Positions 59,101 through 64,000 of a stretch of 64,000 bases of DNA are shown here, one piece after another. Source of the DNA: Sympetrum striolatum (Eukaryota > Arthropoda > Insecta > Odonata > Libellulidae); contig OX388345.1 of assembly GCA_947579665.1 (NCBI GenBank), forward strand, positions 32,021,849 through 32,085,848, given 5' to 3'. The position numbers and the translations under genes are program-made. The notes below the pieces were generated by a model. It searched no databases, was not told the DNA's origin, and saw only the letters and a program-made list of their open reading frames with translations. How positions within the stretch are numbered: position 1 is the stretch's first letter; each line of letters begins with the position of its first letter.

Positions 59101-62100
59101 ATATAGACTAAAAAATTATAAAAAATCGAGCAAGAAGGGTACATGAAAATTGTGGCTGAATTATATGGAGGATATTAAGAGGAAAATGGCTACAAAATTA
59201 TGCAGATATGTAAATGAAAGCGGAAATTAGAAACACTTGACTCAAGCAACAAAGCCTTTTTAATCGCTAAAACAATGCTTAAATGGAAAATTACTCTGTA
59301 AATAATCCCCTAGTTACGCAATGTCCTAAATAAATAAATAGAATCTTTACGCATTCTCTCAACAAACAAAAGTAACTCGATCTCTAATTCTCATAACAGG
59401 TGAACCTGTTCAAATAAGCCTCCATATTCTGCTCAAAGGAACGTATCGAATCAATAAAAAATCGTATTTACTTAAAAATACCACAATAAAGAAGTAAACT
59501 AATACAGATCGAACAATATTAGTACAAGAATGAGCCTATGATTGTGCAAACACACGAGAGGAATTTCTAACGCAGGCACGAACCCGTATATAACTTAAAG
59601 TGCACACATATTTGTTTAGAAATTATAGAGAAGCTCGTCACATTACGTATGCATGTCCATAACCGGACGGGAAAGTGGAAAAGGCCTGTCCCATGTAAAA
59701 ATCCATGCATGCCAAGATAGCATTTCCTGATTTGCACATCGCTTAAGATGATGAGGCGGATGAAAACCATATTCCCTCACTTTCGTTGTGATCGGTCAAC
59801 GTGTGCTTCATTTGCATACGGTCAGCTCGCTGTCTCTAAGTCGAGACGCACATATATGAGAAATATGGAGATTATACCGATTGCAACTCGGCTTACTCTT
59901 ACCCCGGAAAAATCGAGGATTTACAATTAAACTAGAGTATTATAGTTAAGAATATGACAAACAAGAAAATTTGTAAATTAAATGCATCCTCAATTCTAAT
60001 TAACTATATTTTCAGTTCAATTATAAACAATTTTCAGTCAATTTATTCATTCCATAAGAACTGAATTTTTGAGCTGTATGTAAGATACGCTCAGTAAGAA
60101 TTTACCAGTAAGATGAATGCACTACAAAACAAGAATAAATTTTTACCTTCTAAACTTCTACGCAATTCCTTCCAAAAGTTTTAGAAGTAGTGCATTACTC
60201 GTAGCATGACTTTAGTAACTGGAATTAAAACTTTAAGACAAAAATCAATCACGATAAAAGCTGAATCAAAATAAATTAATGAAGTGGACCAGATACCATC
60301 CAAGTATCTCCTGATTCATATATTTTTCTACTCTTACTTATATTACGAGAAAGAGAAACCAATGCGAATATTCCCTGAACGTTTACGCTGAAAGATTCCT
60401 AAAACAAATTTCAACGATAAGTAATAAATCAGCATTTAATAAATGTTATATTTTTTACTTATACACAAGCATAAGTCGTGCAGCCGGAGATAATCATTGA
60501 TGTTAGAAGAGAAATCATGAATATAAGATATCAAAATCTGAAAATACCTCTACGGTATACTCAGCATCCTTCTGTGACAAATAAATAGACTGAGGTGGAT
60601 ATTACAAATTCTGCAAATATTCAATTCTTTGACGACATACTGAAGTTACAATATTTTAATAATAGATGGATATGGAGAAAAAGGAAAAGGGCTCCAATCA
60701 TTGTCTATTTTAAAGAAAGGATCCACCGAACATCACCATAGCAGAACTATTTCACTCCCCAGCATCCCTCCGTATCCATCAATTCACAGAAGCAAGGAAA
60801 ACAACAACAAAAATCCTCGCCAGCCTTCTTCACGCCCAAATCTAGCGAATAATAGTTGCGACACGACCATTGCTTGCTTGCATAACAACGTGCGTTTTCA
60901 TTAAGTGTTTTGCATCGTCAGCTGCGTCGTTTTTCCGAGCGTATGACTGCTCTTCATAATCACGTTTTACGAAACGACAGGAAATGATTGACGGGACATT
61001 TACGTGCTGAATCGATTGTTGAACGCTTCGTTATACAGCGTGCGACCACTTCACTCTCGCTGACAAACAGACCAAGCCTATTAAATTATATGCAAAGAAA
61101 TGTGTGTCAGTAGCGATCGAGTGGCATTCACCGGCAGGAGCGCCTCGTCCGACCGGCGCCTAGACGCTCCTGCGTGGCGCCTCAAACCCAGTTTCACATT
61201 TCTCGCAAGCTTTCCTGCTCCCGACATAACGGATCTATCAACAAATATAAATAAAAAATACTTCCGCTGATCCGACTATACTTTCTACCAGACTTTTCAC
61301 GCTTGTTTGTACACGCGCGAGGTTTCAAACTGTCTTCTTCGAAGAAATTAGAGGTTATTAGAAAAAGGAAACGGAATTGAGGGAATGGAAACGCCGGCAG
61401 ATGATTAACGGGTTCTGTTGAAGAAAACACGGAAAAGTTTAACACTTAGAGAGAGACTGAGAGGTAATTGAATCTTGCGTGTTTCCCGGGAGAAAATTTT
61501 CATAATGAAGTTCGTCTATGGAAAAGTACGGGAAAAAGTGGAATGTATCGCAGAAGGGGAAAGTTAACGCAGAAGAGATTATGGGTTATGTTTGCTTTTC
61601 TAAAAGTAATTAATTGAAGCAGTTCGGAGAAAAAGGTGATAAATAACCAACTTACGTTTTATTTCAGACCATCTGAGTTAAAGTTTAAGAGAGAAACCTT
61701 GATTTATCGCGTGCGATCATCGAACGAAAATAAACAGAATTCATTGAAAAATTAAAACAGAAATAGAAAATTCGATCAAATATGCGCCAGAAAATCTATG
61801 ATGAGGGTCAATATATATTATTTACGACTTATATAAGGAAGAAAGGTTGAATTTGTTAAGGAATTACACTTAAAGCAGACAGGGCTAGACATTCTTGAGG
61901 TAAAATAAAATTAGATAAATATAACCAACCTTGTAATTTCTATAAAATATATATTTACGGGAACTAGTTCCATCAAAGACGTGTATGTCTAAACATAAGG
62001 CGAAAATTACTGTATAATATGGCACTTTTCTAGAAATTTTACACTCAATTGACCACATCAGATTTACTGTAAGTAAATTTAGAAATAAAATAATGCCCAA

Positions 62101-64000
62101 TATATAAGTAATGTATACTCAGGGACTGGTAGTCACGCAATTCCCAGAATTTAACCGTTCCGCGTGACAGAAGAAGATGCTGCCCAAACATTTCAGAGTC
62201 TGAAAGATGCTTGCTTATCAGGAAGCGAAAATGCTTCGTTAGCACTCAATTAGCTTCACACTTTCAGATCTGATCATTTTGATGCAAACAATGTGATGTT
62301 TACAAGAAACGTGAACACAGTTTCCTTAGGAAAAGGCGTTCATAAACTATCGCAGTTATTTCTTGAGCTAATGAATTTCAACTTATTTGGCTCTTCTCGA
62401 CTAAAAAATCAAAAACTTACGAGAAAAATATAACCCAAAATCGAGAAGATACAAACATTGGTTTGATTTTACATACAACTGTAGGTTACCCACTAGTTAC
62501 AACAAGGAATATTAAGAAAATACGAGTGTCATATGAACGAACAGATAGCAAAATTATTCGAAACGTCTCTCATATGGTTTTTTGGAACTACAAGGAAAAA
62601 TAAAAATCACGATCGGATATTTTAACTACTACGAAAATGTATCCAAACATGAGCATGGTTACTGTTCATTCACCTGATTATAGTTTTAAAAAAACCGAAA
62701 CACTTTCGTAATTAATTTATTGGATTATAAAAGAACAAAATCCAAACGCGTTTTAATAGCAAAATTCCATAAAATCCCAACTCATGATTCCGATTTCGAA
62801 ATACACACAGTTAATTTGATAAAAAAAGCAACTACTGACTTGTAGGTAGGCAATTCCACTATCGAGTGCAAAAAAATATTAATACCGATCTCGCAAGCCA
62901 TTCGAGATCCCCTTGAAAGACAATTTCCATGGATAAGGCCGCTAAATTTTCCAAAACCCAAAGTAGGAATCACCTCCACCATAACGATCCAACTAACCTA
63001 GAGACTCCGCACTCCACATCATAAAAATACGCTTACCATTCATCTCAGCCTACCAACCTGAGAGTACCCCATTTCGGGAGAACATAACAGCGGCGAAAAA
63101 TCGCTACGAATACAAATCCCTCATTGAAACAGAGAGAAAAGGGACCTGTCAGCACCCACGTCCTTCCTCAGACCCGAAAACATCAGAGAAGATCGTCAAT
63201 TGACATCGCACAAATCTCATGGAAGGCAAACTCGAGAGAGGAGTAAAATAAACATATCAAAAGGTAGGAGAGTCCGCGAACGTTTGCTATAACACTCGGA
63301 TGGCAAAAGAGATTCGACCTCAGAGACATGTTGCGAAAGAGTGGGGAGATGCGAAGTGGTCCCGCGTCCTTCCCAAGGACGAGGCGGTGAACCCGCGTCA
63401 TCCTTTTATAGGTCCGGCCGAAGCTCATAACCGAGCGAAAAAAATTGCAATCCGAGTGGGAGAGAGGGATTTTTCTTTTACGGAGGCGTATCTAGACGAA
63501 CCGGAATCCCGAATCGAACGTCTTCTCAAATTCGAGAAACGTTAAATTTTTCTAAATGTTGTTGACGAGAGACGCAAATGGACGAGGTACCGTATTAACG
63601 AGATTACGGGGCGACCTCGAATGTGAAACGCGATTTCTGAAAGGTTTCGGAAATAAAAAATGAATCCGGGAAAGGCGAACAGACGGTTCGGCGTCCAAAG
63701 GTTTCTTCCGCATCCATGAACAATCTCTTGTGTGCTCCTTTAAGCGTGCATTTTGTTCATTTTATATCTTCCGACATGGAACGAACCACCTTGACCTCGA
63801 GGGTACTCAATTATGGATTCGATTCAACACTAACATTCCTTCTAGACATGAATACACTGAAGTCACGATCTGATTGATCCCTTTAATCAACAATTATCTC
63901 CTAACACTTGCCCTTTTAAAGTATGATTAATTAGGAACTACGAAAAATCTCATTTATCTCTCTCTCCTTTATCACTTTCCTTCTATAATATAATTAACTC
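56165..64000. other. Intergenic stretch to the window end, no gene recognised
   Basis: AT-rich DNA with GC-richer patches at about 56450-56770, 58490-58720, 61110-61480 and 63280-63720. Near 61135-61172 CAGGAGCG pairs with CGCTCCTG across a GC-rich loop. The plus-strand frame at 63300-63545 (81 codons, charged) shows no known domain. No transposon termini were found apart from the small tandem repeat at 59007. Confidence 0.4.
59007..59070 (+). repeat. Three-unit 21-bp minisatellite
   Basis: TTAAAATATTGCTATTTATC, TTAAATATTGTTATTTAACA and TTAAATATTGTTAATTATGA follow one another at 21-22-base spacing. Confidence 0.65.

Noticed and set aside
62052..62066. AAATCTGATGTGG match (inverted) to sequence left of the 178-bp array near 2560
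   Set aside because: A 13-base match is expected by chance in a window of this size, and similarity does not continue on either side.

Overview
The window looks like AT-rich, gene-poor nuclear DNA from an arthropod, most probably an insect. The reasons are the low coding density, the eukaryotic type II Golgi-enzyme architecture of the only clear gene, tRNA-derived SINE fragments, and several classes of short non-autonomous DNA transposons (hAT, piggyBac, Tc1/mariner, and a Helentron-like repeat). No prokaryotic operon, CRISPR, phage or rRNA feature is visible. The exact species cannot be named from the sequence alone.

The one confident protein gene is an apparently intronless beta-1,3-galactosyltransferase-like enzyme (GT31) on the minus strand at 18180-19271. 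It has a basic cytosolic tail, a signal anchor, and the KTDDDVFV and (E/D)DV motifs of the family. A GC-richer stretch about 0.5 kb upstream contains a good splice-donor sequence and may be a promoter with a non-coding first exon. No other reading frame in the window resembles a protein family I recognise, and most moderate-length frames lie in GC-richer patches where stop codons are rare by chance.

The rest is intergenic or possibly intronic DNA with a clear repeat landscape. 2.5-4.0 kb: a 178-bp minisatellite whose units alternate in two subtypes, followed by a CAGA microsatellite and a terminal hairpin, matching the layout of Helentron-associated (HINE/DINE-like) elements. 4.3, 14.2 and 40.5 kb: same-strand fragments of a tRNA-Gly-like SINE; a different tRNA-like fragment lies at 17.4 kb on the minus strand. 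7.75-8.31 kb: two short hAT elements side by side, each with 8-bp target duplications. 12.6-14.4 kb: a hairpin and two foldback elements. 24.4 and 33.7 kb: two nearly identical 77-bp palindromic Tc1/mariner-type MITEs in opposite orientation. 24.6-25.0 kb: a 180-bp dimer related to the 178-bp repeat. 30.6-31.0 kb: an old tandem duplication. 37.8-38.6 kb: a 553-bp piggyBac-type element with TTAA duplications, flanked by inverted clusters of a CAACTC-type motif that suggest nesting in an older element. 55.8-56.1 kb: a T-rich retroelement-like tail followed by a hammerhead-ribozyme-like core.

These elements do not form a pathway. Together they describe a locus where one enzyme gene sits in DNA built largely from old and some recent transposon insertions. 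All repeat calls rest on termini, target duplications and internal periodicity read by eye; none was checked against a repeat library.
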